12,477 nt of DNA from Tannerella sp. Lineage in GTDB: Bacteria; Bacteroidota; Bacteroidia; Bacteroidales; Tannerellaceae. The position numbers and the translations under genes were made by a program. A model generated the notes under the pieces. It saw only the letters and a program-made list of their open reading frames with translations. It made no database searches and had not been told where the DNA came from. Location: NCBI GenBank assembly GCA_031283785.1, contig JAITBC010000231.1, positions 1-12,477 on the forward strand. Reading direction: 5' to 3'. Shown here in pieces: positions 1 through 8,133 of this stretch. Position 1 is the first letter of the stretch. Every line of letters starts with the position of its first letter.

Positions 1-411
1 TTCTTCCGCTATTGGCTTGATTTCTCATGGCGCAACAGAATTTATTTTATTGTACTTTGTTTGGCGGGCTTTATTATTCCATTCATCCCGTTTATGGTGC
101 TGGATAATGAGCCGCTAAAGGCATCGTGGAGCCTCCAGACTACTCATGGTTCCGGGAATGTATGGGCGGCTCTCGTCTGCTTGATCTTAACCGTCCGGGC
201 TGCTCTCAAACAGAAATCCGAAAGGCAATTGTTTTTTTGGAGCGGCTTTATATTATTTGCCGTTACTTTTCTGGTATCGATAGAGGCTATTATTAATGCA
301 GGTTTTGATTTGTTTTTATCGGAAGATCTGTATGATATTTCTTATTACAGCGCTTGCTTTCCTTTCCTGTTTTACTTTTTGAGTATGGATGATAATGAAG
401 AAAATGGTTAA
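1..411 (+). CDS. C-terminal part of a polytopic membrane protein (5' end outside window)
   Basis: The reading frame is open from the first base to a TAA at 409-411, giving 136 residues. There is no convincing start: the codon at 61 is only a TTG inside a hydrophobic helix, so the gene almost certainly begins upstream. Four hydrophobic stretches are visible, roughly residues 14-34, 49-66, 75-98 and 114-129, ending in an acidic tail (MDDNEENG). I recognise no catalytic motif and cannot assign a family. It overlaps the start of the UbiA-family gene by 17-23 bases, so the two are probably co-transcribed and translationally coupled. By context it may be a membrane enzyme or transporter of the same polyprenyl-linked sugar pathway, but that is inference only. 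Confidence 0.7.
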   Translation, partial: FFRYWLDFSWRNRIYFIVLCLAGFIIPFIPFMVLDNEPLKASWSLQTTHGSGNVWAALVCLILTVRAALKQKSERQLFFWSGFILFAVTFLVSIEAIINAGFDLFLSEDLYDISYYSACFPFLFYFLSMDDNEENG

Positions 412-1282
412 ATATATTCGACTGTTAAGGCCGCAGCAATGGGTAAAGAACGGATTCATCTTTTTGCCGCTTTTTTTCGACGGGCAATTGTTGGATACGG
501 CCGGATTATGGTCATGTGTTACGGCTTTTCTGGCATTTTCGTTGGCTGCGAGTTCCATATATTGTTTCAACGATATATGTGATATGGAGCTGGATCGTTT
601 GCACCCGGATAAAAACACGCGACCTGTTGCGTCGGGAGTAATTTCGCAAAGGGAAGGTTTTTTGATGATGGCTGTTTGTACGGTTCTTTCGCTGCTTGTT
701 TTTTTGATTTTTGGCGGTGAACGGAAATTTTATTTGATAGCCCTGACCGGTTTTTATATTCTTATGAATATTGCATATTGTCTGTGGCTGAAACATTATT
801 CTATCATAGATGTAATGATTATATCGGCAGGATTTGTGCTGCGTATCGTTGTCGGCGGTGTTGCAGGGAAGATATGGCTTTCGGAATGGATCGTGATAAT
901 GGCTTTTTTGTTGGCGCTGTTTCTTGCCTTTGCCAAGCGGCGCGACGATGTCCTTTTGTATTTGCACACAGGTATTGCGTTACGCAAACATACCGGTCGT
1001 TATAATCCTGAATTTTTGAATCAGGTGATGACTGTAGTTTCTACAAGTACAATTATAGCATATATCATTTATACGCTTTCACCCGATGTGATCGAACGTT
1101 TTCACTGCCGGTATGTTTATCTGACGTCGATTTTCGTGCTGTCCGGTATTATCCGCTATCTCCAATTGACGATTGTGGATTTGAAAAGCGGAAATCCTAC
1201 GAAAATATTATTGAACGACAGATTTATACAATGCTGTATCACAGGATGGTTAATTGCATTTTTCATTATCATTTATTTATGA
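395..1282 (+). CDS. UbiA-superfamily polyprenyl-phosphate phosphoribosyltransferase-like protein
   Basis: An integral membrane protein of about 295 residues. It opens with the family signature LRPQQWVKN and carries the first Asp-rich motif NDICDMELDRLHPDKNTRP (N59, D60, D63, D67, counting from the ATG at 395). A second conserved acidic site is FAKRRDD near residues 179-185, followed by RKHTGRYNPEFL. These features match the decaprenyl-phosphate phosphoribosyltransferase branch of UbiA (Rv3806c type) better than quinone or heme prenyltransferases. That branch transfers 5-phosphoribose from PRPP to a polyprenyl phosphate. Length and the seven to nine predicted helices are normal. Starts at 389, 395 and 404 are all possible; all three make the gene overlap the upstream stop or abut it closely. 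The stop TGA at 1280-1282 shares an ATGA overlap with the phosphatase gene. The reaction is known for the family; the exact substrate here is inferred. Confidence 0.85.
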   Translation: MKKMVKYIRLLRPQQWVKNGFIFLPLFFDGQLLDTAGLWSCVTAFLAFSLAASSIYCFNDICDMELDRLHPDKNTRPVASGVISQREGFLMMAVCTVLSLLVFLIFGGERKFYLIALTGFYILMNIAYCLWLKHYSIIDVMIISAGFVLRIVVGGVAGKIWLSEWIVIMAFLLALFLAFAKRRDDVLLYLHTGIALRKHTGRYNPEFLNQVMTVVSTSTIIAYIIYTLSPDVIERFHCRYVYLTSIFVLSGIIRYLQLTIVDLKSGNPTKILLNDRFIQCCITGWLIAFFIIIYL

Positions 1283-1902
1283 AGAAAAAAACTGTTGTTG
1301 CATTCGATTTTGACGGAACAATTACAATGAAAGACACATTGTTCCTGTTTATAATGTTTAGCAGGGGCAAAGGACGGTTATTACTCGGCATTCTGCTGTT
1401 TTTGCCGTTAATTGCGGCAATGAAACTGAAAATATATACGAATGAGAAAGTAAAAGAAAGGCTTTTTTCTTACTTTTTTAAAGGCGTCTCTATTGAAAAA
1501 TTTGATGACTGGTGCAGGAAATTCAGTCTGATTATTGATGGTATATTACGGCAGAAAACAATTGAGAAGATGCATTTTCATAAAAATCATGGGGATGAAA
1601 TATTGATTATAAGCGCTTCCGTCGAGAACTGGATTAAACCTTGGGCCGATAAAGTTGGGGTTGATGTTGTTCTTGCAACAAAAATTGAAACGGACTGTAA
1701 CGGTTTATTGACGGGAAAATTCCTCACAAAGAATTGCACCGGAGAGGAAAAAGTTAACCGTTTGACGGCTGCATTTCCCTGTCGAAGCAACTACCGTCTC
1801 GTCGCCTATGGCGATAGCCGGGGCGATAAACAACTGATAGAATTTGCGGATATGGGCTATCTTTGGCAAGGAGACTCCTATCCGCGTATTTTACGAAAAT
1901 GA
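1279..1902 (+). CDS. HAD-IB family phosphatase
   Basis: A 207-residue HAD-superfamily hydrolase with all four motifs. Motif I is DFDGT (D10 nucleophile, D12 general acid/base), motif II is IISAS (S112), motif III is the lysine in GEEKVNRL (K158), and motif IV is GDSRGD (D179, D183). A hydrophobic stretch at about residues 32-48 belongs to the cap region and may touch the membrane. I chose the ATG at 1279 rather than an upstream ATG at 1231 for two reasons: the HAD fold begins directly after MKKK, and this ATG overlaps the UbiA stop as ATGA, a classic coupling arrangement. Pairing with a phosphoribosyltransferase-like UbiA suggests it removes the 5-phosphate from a polyprenyl-phosphoryl phosphopentose. 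That is an inference from context, not a residue-level proof. Confidence 0.85.
   Translation: MKKKTVVAFDFDGTITMKDTLFLFIMFSRGKGRLLLGILLFLPLIAAMKLKIYTNEKVKERLFSYFFKGVSIEKFDDWCRKFSLIIDGILRQKTIEKMHFHKNHGDEILIISASVENWIKPWADKVGVDVVLATKIETDCNGLLTGKFLTKNCTGEEKVNRLTAAFPCRSNYRLVAYGDSRGDKQLIEFADMGYLWQGDSYPRILRK
1858..1865 (+). promoter_or_regulatory. Candidate -7 box (TAnnTTTG) for the HTCS gene
   Basis: TATCTTTG matches the Bacteroidales -7 consensus exactly and lies inside the end of the HAD phosphatase gene. Transcription from it would begin near 1872, leaving a leader of about 40 bases to the TTG at 1913. No well-spaced -33 TTTG is visible; the TTTG at 1843-1846 is too close. If used, it allows the regulator to be expressed independently of the upstream operon and rules out the ATG at 1844 as its start. 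Confidence 0.3.
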
Positions 1903-1912
1903 AGATAAAACA

Positions 1913-4900
1913 TTGAAACCGGAAAGATTTATTTTGATATTGTACGTATTGACATTTTTCCGCGCTGGAACCGGAAACGCCGTTTATGGCATGAATAATG
2001 CCGATAATTATTATTTCAGGCATTATACCAGCAGGGACGGACTGTCGCATAATACCGTATACTGTTCGCTACAGGACACGAGAGGTTTTGTATGGTTCGG
2101 CACGGACGACGGACTTAATCGTTTCGACGGCTATTCGTTTCGTATTTTCCGTTACGACGATCGGGCAGATATTGACAAAACGCTTCAGAATGACCGTATA
2201 ATAAGTCTTTTCGAAGATACGTCGAGCAGGATATGGGTTTGTACGTTAGGAGGCGTATGTTATTATGATTATGAAGCGGATACGTTTTATCCCTTCCGGT
2301 TAGACGCACAATCGCCCGTTTATTATTCGGAGCAGGTACTCGAAGATTATGAAGGTAATTTATGGTTCAGAGACTATTTTAGTATAATGAAATACAATTT
2401 CCCGACAAAGACGTCGAACATCTATCATTCCGATGACTGTAACCTGCATTCGGTGGCGGTTACGATGACGGAACGCGGGATACCCGTATTTGCCGATGCC
2501 GTGTCCCTGTTCGCCTATAACCCTGCGACAGATAAATTCAACAGGGTCGTATCGCTGTATGACTATGTGGAAAATAAGCTGAATGTCATTACTTCATTAC
2601 TGGAAATGCCGCAGGAAGGCTTTTTCATCGGCACGGATCTCGAAGGATTGATATTTTATAACATGTACAGCAAACAGCTTGAAACGATTATCCCCGATAT
2701 ACACGTACGTTCGATAAGCCGTTTTAGCGCGAACGTTTACTGGATAGCTTCGGAATCGGGTGTTTTTATTTATAATTTAACAGATAAGTCGGTAACCAAT
2801 CTTCGTAAATCGCTGGTAAATGATTATGCTATAGCCGACAATGCCGTTTATTCGATAATAAAAGACCGGGAAGGAGGCGTATGGGTAAGCTCTTTTTTCG
2901 GAGGGATTAACTATTTGCCGGGAAATCGTAACCGTTTTACCCGTTATATAGCAGGGAAAACGCATCCCGGGATGCTTGGCAATACGGTTCGCGAAATATG
3001 CCCCGACAAATACGGTAACCTGTGGCTGGGCACGGAAGATAACGGTATCAACCATTTTAATCCGAAAACGAACGTGATGATTCATTATTCGTTGCATAAT
3101 GACGAACGCAGGCTTACCACCACCAATATCCACGGATTGTATGCCGATGGGGATACATTGTGGATAGGGTATTTTAATCATGGTATCGATTTGTTTCATA
3201 TCCCGACGGGAAAGATTTTAGAGAATTACAGTCATACGAATAACGGCCTTTCTTCAAATTTTATTTTGTGTTTCCGTAAGACAAAAAGTGGCGACCTGCT
3301 TGTCGGGACATCTGTTGGCGTCGATATTTACGATAAGAAAACGCACGGCTTCTCAAAATGGAAAGACACCGCCGGCATGGTCCGGCAGATTACGGAAGAC
3401 CGGAATGGAAATGTCTGGGTGGCAACGAATAACGGATTGTACAAATATACGCCGTCGTATACGGATGCCGGCGGCGGGACGTCGAAAGAAGAACGTCTTG
3501 CATATTATGCCGGTTCGCAGGGACATGGCGGCAGCGGCCTCGGCACATCCAACATTACCTCCGTATTTGAAGATTCCAAAGGTCGTATCTGGGTTGCCAC
3601 ATACTACGGATTATCGCTCTATAACGAATATACCGATTCGTTCAGCCGGATAACGACAAAGGACGGATTGCCCGCTAATGTGATATACCGGATTGTAGAG
3701 GATGAAAACAATATGTTTTGGATATCTACATCAAACGGCCTGGCACAGTTTAACCCCGATACACATATGATTCATACATACTCATATACCGATGGACTTC
3801 ATGAGACGCAGTTTAATTTTTCATCCTCATACAGGGATGAAAACGGTACGATTTACATGGGGACCGTAAACGGCATGATGTCGTTTAATCCCGCCGCTTT
3901 TACAAAAGATATGCATGTGCCTTCGCTTTATATCACAAGAGTTCAGGCGCCGGAATATCCGCATAAAGATAAATATCTGATAAACAACACACCCGAAAAT
4001 CCTTATGAACTCAGGCTACCGCATAATTCGGCGACGGTTACTATTTCGTACATAGCATTGAGCTATACCTCTCCTGATGCCGTGAAATATGCATATATGC
4101 TGGAAGGAAGCGATAGGGAATGGGTTTATATGGGGATGAACCGGGAAGTTACGTTTGCAAATCTGGCGCCCGGCGATTATACGTTTAAAGTCCGCTCGAC
4201 GAACAGCAGCGGCACGTGGCAGGATAACGAACAAATCCTGCACATCGTCATAACACCTCCTTTCTGGGCTACAAGCTGGGCGATTATATTTTATATATTT
4301 ATGCTGTCGGTGTTGGCCGTTGCTTTTTATAAATATAAAAAACGATCGTTTATAAAAAATGCACAGCGCAATCAGGAACTTTTTGAAGTGGAAAAAGAAA
4401 AAGAATTATATAATGCCAAAATACAGTTTTTCACGTTTATCACACACGAGATACGTACGCCGTTGACTCTGATTAAAGCGCCTCTTGAAAAAATTATCAA
4501 TTCGGGCGAAGGTACGGAAAATACGAAGCAAAACTTGATGATGATAGAAAAAAACACACAACGACTGTTGGATCTCAGCAACCAGCTGCTTGATTTCCGG
4601 AAAACGGAAAGTCGAGGATTCCGCCTGAATTTTGTTAAAACAAATGTGTCGGTCGTCCTTGATAATATTATGATTCCCTTCTTAAGCGCTTTCGAAGATG
4701 AGAACAAACGTTTTTCCGCCGATTTGCCTGAAAAGCATTTGTTTGCCTATGTTGACCTGGATGCTTTCATAAAGATTATGACCAACCTTCTATCCAATGC
4801 CCTTAAATATTCGGGCAGTTACATCCATCTGGAGGTTGTCGCGACCAATAATCCGGATGGCGATTTTAAAATAGTGATCACAAACGACGGCTTACTGATA

Positions 4901-5935
4901 CCCGCAGAAGGACGCGAACAGATATTCAAACCGTTTTACCGGATGAAAGAAACGGAAACCATACAGGGGAGCGGTATCGGATTATCCCTTTCGCGTACGC
5001 TGGCCGATTTTCACAACGGAAGTCTTGTTTATGAGGCAACGGACGACGGGATGAACCGTTTTATTCTCACATTACCGGTCAGGCAAAAAGATTATAATTT
5101 TGATTTCGATGAATCACCGGCGTCGGAGGCGGACGGGGAAAGCGAAGTCGGCGTGTCGCAAGACGAATGGAGGTCGGATAGACCCGTTTTATTGGTCGTC
5201 GAAGATCAATCCGACATGCGCAAGTTTATCCTGGATGAGATAAAAATCAATTATAAAACGTTGGAAGCCGGTAACGGAAAAGAAGCTTTAGACCTGTTGA
5301 ATGAAAATATGGTGCATTTGATAATCAGCGATATCATGATGCCGATGATGGATGGCTTTGAATTGTGCAATACGGTGAAAAACGATGTGAGATTCAGTCA
5401 TATTCCGTTTATCATCCTGACGGCGCAGCATAATATGCAGTCGCATCTTATAGGCCTTAACAAAGGAGCGGATGCATATATGGAGAAACCGTTTTCATTG
5501 GAACATCTTCATGCGCAGATAGAAAATCTGTTAAAAAGCAGATCGGCGCTGCATAAATCATATCTGGAAAAACCGCTGATCCCGATACAATCGTTAGTAG
5601 TAACGCCTGTTGACGATATTTTCATAAATGAATTGAATGTATACATTGAAGCGCATCTGACGAACAAAAACATCAGCACGGAAATGCTTGCCGGCGTAAT
5701 GAACATGAGCAGTTCGAGCTTGTACAGGAAAGTGAAAGGGATATCAGGCCTGTCGCCGGTGGATTTCATTCGTATGGTACGTCTGAAGAAAGCCGTTGAA
5801 ATAATGCGTTCCGGCGAGAAACGCATCAATGAAATTGCATTCCTCGTCGGTTTCTCATCGCCGGCCTATTTCTCGACAATCTTCCAGAGACAGTACGGCA
5901 AGTCTCCTTCGGAATATATGAAAGATATGAATTGA
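1913..5935 (+). CDS. Hybrid two-component system regulator (HTCS): periplasmic propeller sensor, kinase, receiver and AraC domain
   Basis: From the TTG at 1913 this is a 1340-residue one-chain sensor-regulator. In order: a signal peptide (residues 1-26, ending near NAVYG); at least ten Reg_prop-type repeats (pattern EDxxGxxWxGTxxGL) forming two beta-propellers to about residue 670; a Y_Y_Y domain (about 704-783); one membrane helix (about 789-809); a HisKA domain with FITHEIRTPL (H845); and an HATPase with SNALKY (N962) and GSGIGLSLS. Then comes a receiver with E1097/D1098, phospho-acceptor D1140 in SDIMMP, T1170 and K1192, and finally a C-terminal AraC helix-turn-helix ending at the TGA at 5933. 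All catalytic residues are present, so it looks functional. HTCS proteins bind glycan fragments in the periplasm and activate PUL genes; the damaged PUL downstream is the likely target (inference). The start is unsettled: the frame also contains an ATG at 1844 without a signal peptide, and an out-of-frame ATG at 1899. Confidence 0.93.
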   Translation: MKPERFILILYVLTFFRAGTGNAVYGMNNADNYYFRHYTSRDGLSHNTVYCSLQDTRGFVWFGTDDGLNRFDGYSFRIFRYDDRADIDKTLQNDRIISLFEDTSSRIWVCTLGGVCYYDYEADTFYPFRLDAQSPVYYSEQVLEDYEGNLWFRDYFSIMKYNFPTKTSNIYHSDDCNLHSVAVTMTERGIPVFADAVSLFAYNPATDKFNRVVSLYDYVENKLNVITSLLEMPQEGFFIGTDLEGLIFYNMYSKQLETIIPDIHVRSISRFSANVYWIASESGVFIYNLTDKSVTNLRKSLVNDYAIADNAVYSIIKDREGGVWVSSFFGGINYLPGNRNRFTRYIAGKTHPGMLGNTVREICPDKYGNLWLGTEDNGINHFNPKTNVMIHYSLHNDERRLTTTNIHGLYADGDTLWIGYFNHGIDLFHIPTGKILENYSHTNNGLSSNFILCFRKTKSGDLLVGTSVGVDIYDKKTHGFSKWKDTAGMVRQITEDRNGNVWVATNNGLYKYTPSYTDAGGGTSKEERLAYYAGSQGHGGSGLGTSNITSVFEDSKGRIWVATYYGLSLYNEYTDSFSRITTKDGLPANVIYRIVEDENNMFWISTSNGLAQFNPDTHMIHTYSYTDGLHETQFNFSSSYRDENGTIYMGTVNGMMSFNPAAFTKDMHVPSLYITRVQAPEYPHKDKYLINNTPENPYELRLPHNSATVTISYIALSYTSPDAVKYAYMLEGSDREWVYMGMNREVTFANLAPGDYTFKVRSTNSSGTWQDNEQILHIVITPPFWATSWAIIFYIFMLSVLAVAFYKYKKRSFIKNAQRNQELFEVEKEKELYNAKIQFFTFITHEIRTPLTLIKAPLEKIINSGEGTENTKQNLMMIEKNTQRLLDLSNQLLDFRKTESRGFRLNFVKTNVSVVLDNIMIPFLSAFEDENKRFSADLPEKHLFAYVDLDAFIKIMTNLLSNALKYSGSYIHLEVVATNNPDGDFKIVITNDGLLIPAEGREQIFKPFYRMKETETIQGSGIGLSLSRTLADFHNGSLVYEATDDGMNRFILTLPVRQKDYNFDFDESPASEADGESEVGVSQDEWRSDRPVLLVVEDQSDMRKFILDEIKINYKTLEAGNGKEALDLLNENMVHLIISDIMMPMMDGFELCNTVKNDVRFSHIPFIILTAQHNMQSHLIGLNKGADAYMEKPFSLEHLHAQIENLLKSRSALHKSYLEKPLIPIQSLVVTPVDDIFINELNVYIEAHLTNKNISTEMLAGVMNMSSSSLYRKVKGISGLSPVDFIRMVRLKKAVEIMRSGEKRINEIAFLVGFSSPAYFSTIFQRQYGKSPSEYMKDMN

Positions 5936-6006
5936 CCCGCCGTATGGATTTCAAAATAGAATATAAACAGTGTATATTTTATACGGAATATTTCAAATAA
6001 AGTTTG

Positions 6007-6014
6007 TATCTTGG
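6007..6014 (+). promoter_or_regulatory. Candidate promoter -7 region upstream of the sigma remnant
   Basis: The sequence AGTTTGTATCTTGG (6001-6014) contains TATCTTGG, one mismatch from the Bacteroidales -7 box TAnnTTTG. It sits 30 bases before the sigma-gene ATG. The -33 element is not clear. Because the sigma and susC genes are now fused by deletion, this promoter, if active, would drive susD and the sulfatase directly. A weak AT-rich dyad (GTATA-TTT-TATAC, 5972-5984) lies just upstream and has no following T run, so I do not call it a terminator. Confidence 0.35.
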
Positions 6015-6044
6015 TCGGCTAAAATAACAAAATAATAGCATGGA

Positions 6045-6290
6045 ATGATGTCGAAACGCCAGAGTGATACAGTGGAAATGTCTGATGATGAGTTGCTTCT
6101 TCGATTTAAAGGTGGAGAAGAAGAGGATGTTTTCAGCGCAATCTATGAACGTTATCACAAGCTGTTGTATGTCTTGGCATATAAATATCTGAAATCCAAA
6201 GAACTTTCACAAGACGCCGTTCAGCATGTTTTCCTGAAATTCTGGGAAGCACGTTCGGTTTTGATAATTGACAAAATCAACAGGTCTTGA
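6045..6290 (+). pseudogene. Truncated FecI-like ECF sigma factor (N-terminal remnant)
   Basis: The 81-codon frame starts with two adjacent ATGs and reads as the N-terminus of a Bacteroidetes ECF sigma factor: an acidic lead (MSDDELLLRFKGGEEEDVF), then region 2 with YERYHKLLYVLAYKYLKS and DAVQHVFLKFWEAR. Family members run to about 180-200 residues. Here the homology stops near residue 76, within region 2, and a TGA follows at 6288-6290. Region 4, which reads the -35 element and is essential for promoter recognition, is absent. The bases directly after belong to the end of a susC gene in another frame, so the truncation is a deletion scar and not a point nonsense mutation. The fragment could be translated but should not act as a normal sigma factor. 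In intact loci this gene is followed by an anti-sigma factor (FecR type), susC and susD. Confidence 0.85.
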
Positions 6291-6435
6291 CAGGATACGG
6301 ATCTATTTTAGCGGTGAAAACCTGTTTGAAATAACGAAAATGCTGAAAGCATACGACCCGGAATTAAACATCGCCGGCGGATACATGTATCCCGTTTTGC
6401 GTAATTTTTCAATTGGATTTAATTTAACTTTTTAA
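6283..6435 (+). pseudogene. C-terminal remnant of a SusC-family TonB-dependent receptor
   Basis: Read from 6283 to the TAA at 6433-6435, this frame gives about 50 residues with the hallmark end of SusC proteins. It has GLDRIRIYFSGENLFEITK, then AYDPEL, and the closing beta-strand YPVLRNFSIGFNLTF with the C-terminal aromatic typical of outer-membrane barrels. SusC proteins are about 1000-1200 residues, so over 95% of the gene is missing, including the signal peptide, plug domain and most of the barrel. It has no start codon of its own and lies in a different frame from the sigma remnant it abuts. The susD start is 11 bases after its stop, the usual susC-susD spacing. This confirms that susD is in its ancestral position and that the loss is upstream. 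The residual piece cannot transport anything. Confidence 0.88.
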
Positions 6436-6446
6436 ACGGATTTACA

Positions 6447-8045
6447 ATGAAAAACAATCATTTTTTCTTACTTATTTTTCTAATTCCGGCAGTGCTGAAC
6501 AGTTGCCGGTTAGACATAGAACCCCTGACGACATTATCGCCTTCAAGTTTTTGGAATACGGAACAAGACCTGCAAATGGCATTAAACAGCATATACCGAT
6601 ACACTTTCCTTGACGGCTTCAGGACAGATCTTCAAACCGTTGACGCCTATGAAAGCAATCCGAATACGGTCAGTTCCGGCACCTATACTCCGACGAATAC
6701 AGATAACTATTGGAAAACGAGCTATATCCAAATCCGTACGGCTAATTCTTTTCTCGAAAATTATCAAAAAGCCAATGTAAATGAATCGCTGAAATGCCGT
6801 TATGCCGGCGAAGCCCGTTTTTTTCGCGCTTATTTCTACACTTATTTACTGCAACGCTTCGGAGACGTCCCGTATGTGGAAAAAACATTGGACATGAATT
6901 CCCCGGAACTTTACGCTCCGTGCACTCCACGTGCGGAGGTATTGAGTAAAATAATGGAAGATATTCGATATGCAGTGGATAACATTCCAGGGAAATCGGC
7001 CTTATCTTCCGACGTGGGCCGTATCACAAAAGGTGCGGCTTTGACACTGCAGGCCCGCGTGGCACTTTACTTTGGGACGCTTTATAAATTTCACGGTTTG
7101 GGTGAATACAAAACACTGCTGACTTTGGCAAAAACCGCTGCCAAGTCAGTCATAGATGACGGAGAATATGCGTTGTATGAAAACTATCGAAACCTTTTCC
7201 TGCAGGCCGGAAATGACAATTCCGAAAGTATCATGACACTGCGGCATACGCCGGATGCCGGACCCGGTACCAACCGTTCACGGCAAATGATTTTCGACTT
7301 TTCTTTTTCTCCCACAAAATATTTGGCAGACGCCTTTTTATGCAGCGACGGTTTACCCATCGACAAATCCCCGTTATTTCAGGGATACCTGCCCTTGGGG
7401 GCGGAGTTCAATCACCGCGACCCGCGGATGGCGCTGACGATATGGCGACCTTATGACCCCGATTATCAAATGCAGCCTCAGCCGTTTATCCCCAGTTTTG
7501 CGGCAAATACCGTCACCGGTTATATGTTTAAGAAATACGCTGCGGACATATCCCCTTCCTATACGCATGATTTGCTGATGCGTTACGCCGAAGTCCTGTT
7601 GATTTATGCAGAGGCAGCCTATGAGATAGAAGAATCTATTTCAGATTCCGACTTGAATATTTCCATTAATACATTGCGCCGGCGATTCAAGTCGAATCCG
7701 GACTGTTTACCCGATTTAACCAATGCTTTTGTAACGGCTAACAATCTGAATATGCGTGAAGAAATCCGGCGAGAACGCCGGGTAGAGTTAGCTGGAGAAT
7801 CGTTTCGTTATGGAGATCTGATCCGGTGGAAAACGGCGGAAACGGAATTACCGCAAGATATACTGGGCGCTAAACTTGACAAAAAGGTTTATCCTTCGGT
7901 AGAAAAGCCTCTTACTACGGATGGATTTATCATTCTACAATATGCCACCACGCGAACCTTCAACAGCGACAGGGATTATTTATTCCCTTTGCCATTGCTG
8001 CAACTGTCACTGAACAAAAATCTGACACAAAATCCTAATTGGTAA
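6447..8045 (+). CDS. SusD/RagB-family glycan-binding outer-membrane lipoprotein
   Basis: A 532-residue SusD homologue, normal in length and apparently intact. The signal peptide ends in the lipobox LNSC, so Cys20 would be lipidated and the protein displayed on the outer membrane. Family hallmarks are the N-terminal FWNTEQDLQMALNSIYR, the TPR-like GEARFFRAYFYTYLLQRFGDVPY (about residues 122-144), the C-terminal LLMRYAEVLLIYAEAA and RRERRVELAGESFRYGDLIRW, and the end YLFPLPLLQLSLNKNLTQNPNW. SusD proteins cap a SusC transporter and deliver oligosaccharide to it. Here the cognate SusC is reduced to about 50 codons, so this protein is an orphan unless it pairs with another SusC or acts only in binding. 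The downstream sulfatase suggests a sulfated glycan ligand (inference). No frame damage is visible, so loss of its partner may be recent or the protein may be retained for another use. Confidence 0.93.
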   Translation: MKNNHFFLLIFLIPAVLNSCRLDIEPLTTLSPSSFWNTEQDLQMALNSIYRYTFLDGFRTDLQTVDAYESNPNTVSSGTYTPTNTDNYWKTSYIQIRTANSFLENYQKANVNESLKCRYAGEARFFRAYFYTYLLQRFGDVPYVEKTLDMNSPELYAPCTPRAEVLSKIMEDIRYAVDNIPGKSALSSDVGRITKGAALTLQARVALYFGTLYKFHGLGEYKTLLTLAKTAAKSVIDDGEYALYENYRNLFLQAGNDNSESIMTLRHTPDAGPGTNRSRQMIFDFSFSPTKYLADAFLCSDGLPIDKSPLFQGYLPLGAEFNHRDPRMALTIWRPYDPDYQMQPQPFIPSFAANTVTGYMFKKYAADISPSYTHDLLMRYAEVLLIYAEAAYEIEESISDSDLNISINTLRRRFKSNPDCLPDLTNAFVTANNLNMREEIRRERRVELAGESFRYGDLIRWKTAETELPQDILGAKLDKKVYPSVEKPLTTDGFIILQYATTRTFNSDRDYLFPLPLLQLSLNKNLTQNPNW

Positions 8046-8059
8046 TTCATTTAAATGAA
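8046..8059. repeat. Perfect 14-base palindrome between susD and the sulfatase gene
   Basis: TTCATTTAAATGAA reads the same on both strands and begins immediately after the susD stop codon. It has no loop and no T run, so it is a poor intrinsic terminator. It could be a protein-binding site or chance in AT-rich sequence. Confidence 0.3.
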
Positions 8060-8133
8060 AATAATGAAAACGGACGGAAAGAAAAAAATGATCATTAAAG
8101 CAAATTGAAATATAAACATTTAACTAAAAAAGT

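Noticed and set aside
1231..1278. Upstream ATG for the HAD phosphatase
   Set aside because: The 16 extra residues are an out-of-frame reading of the UbiA C-terminus. The ATG at 1279 gives the normal HAD start and an ATGA overlap.
3288..3653. A 121-codon + frame inside the HTCS gene
   Set aside because: It is fully contained in well-supported HTCS coding sequence and has no recognisable domain, so it is a frame shadow.
5972..5984. GTATA-TTT-TATAC dyad after the HTCS gene as a terminator
   Set aside because: The stem is short and made mostly of A-T pairs, with no T run following. It could be part of the promoter region of the sigma remnant instead.
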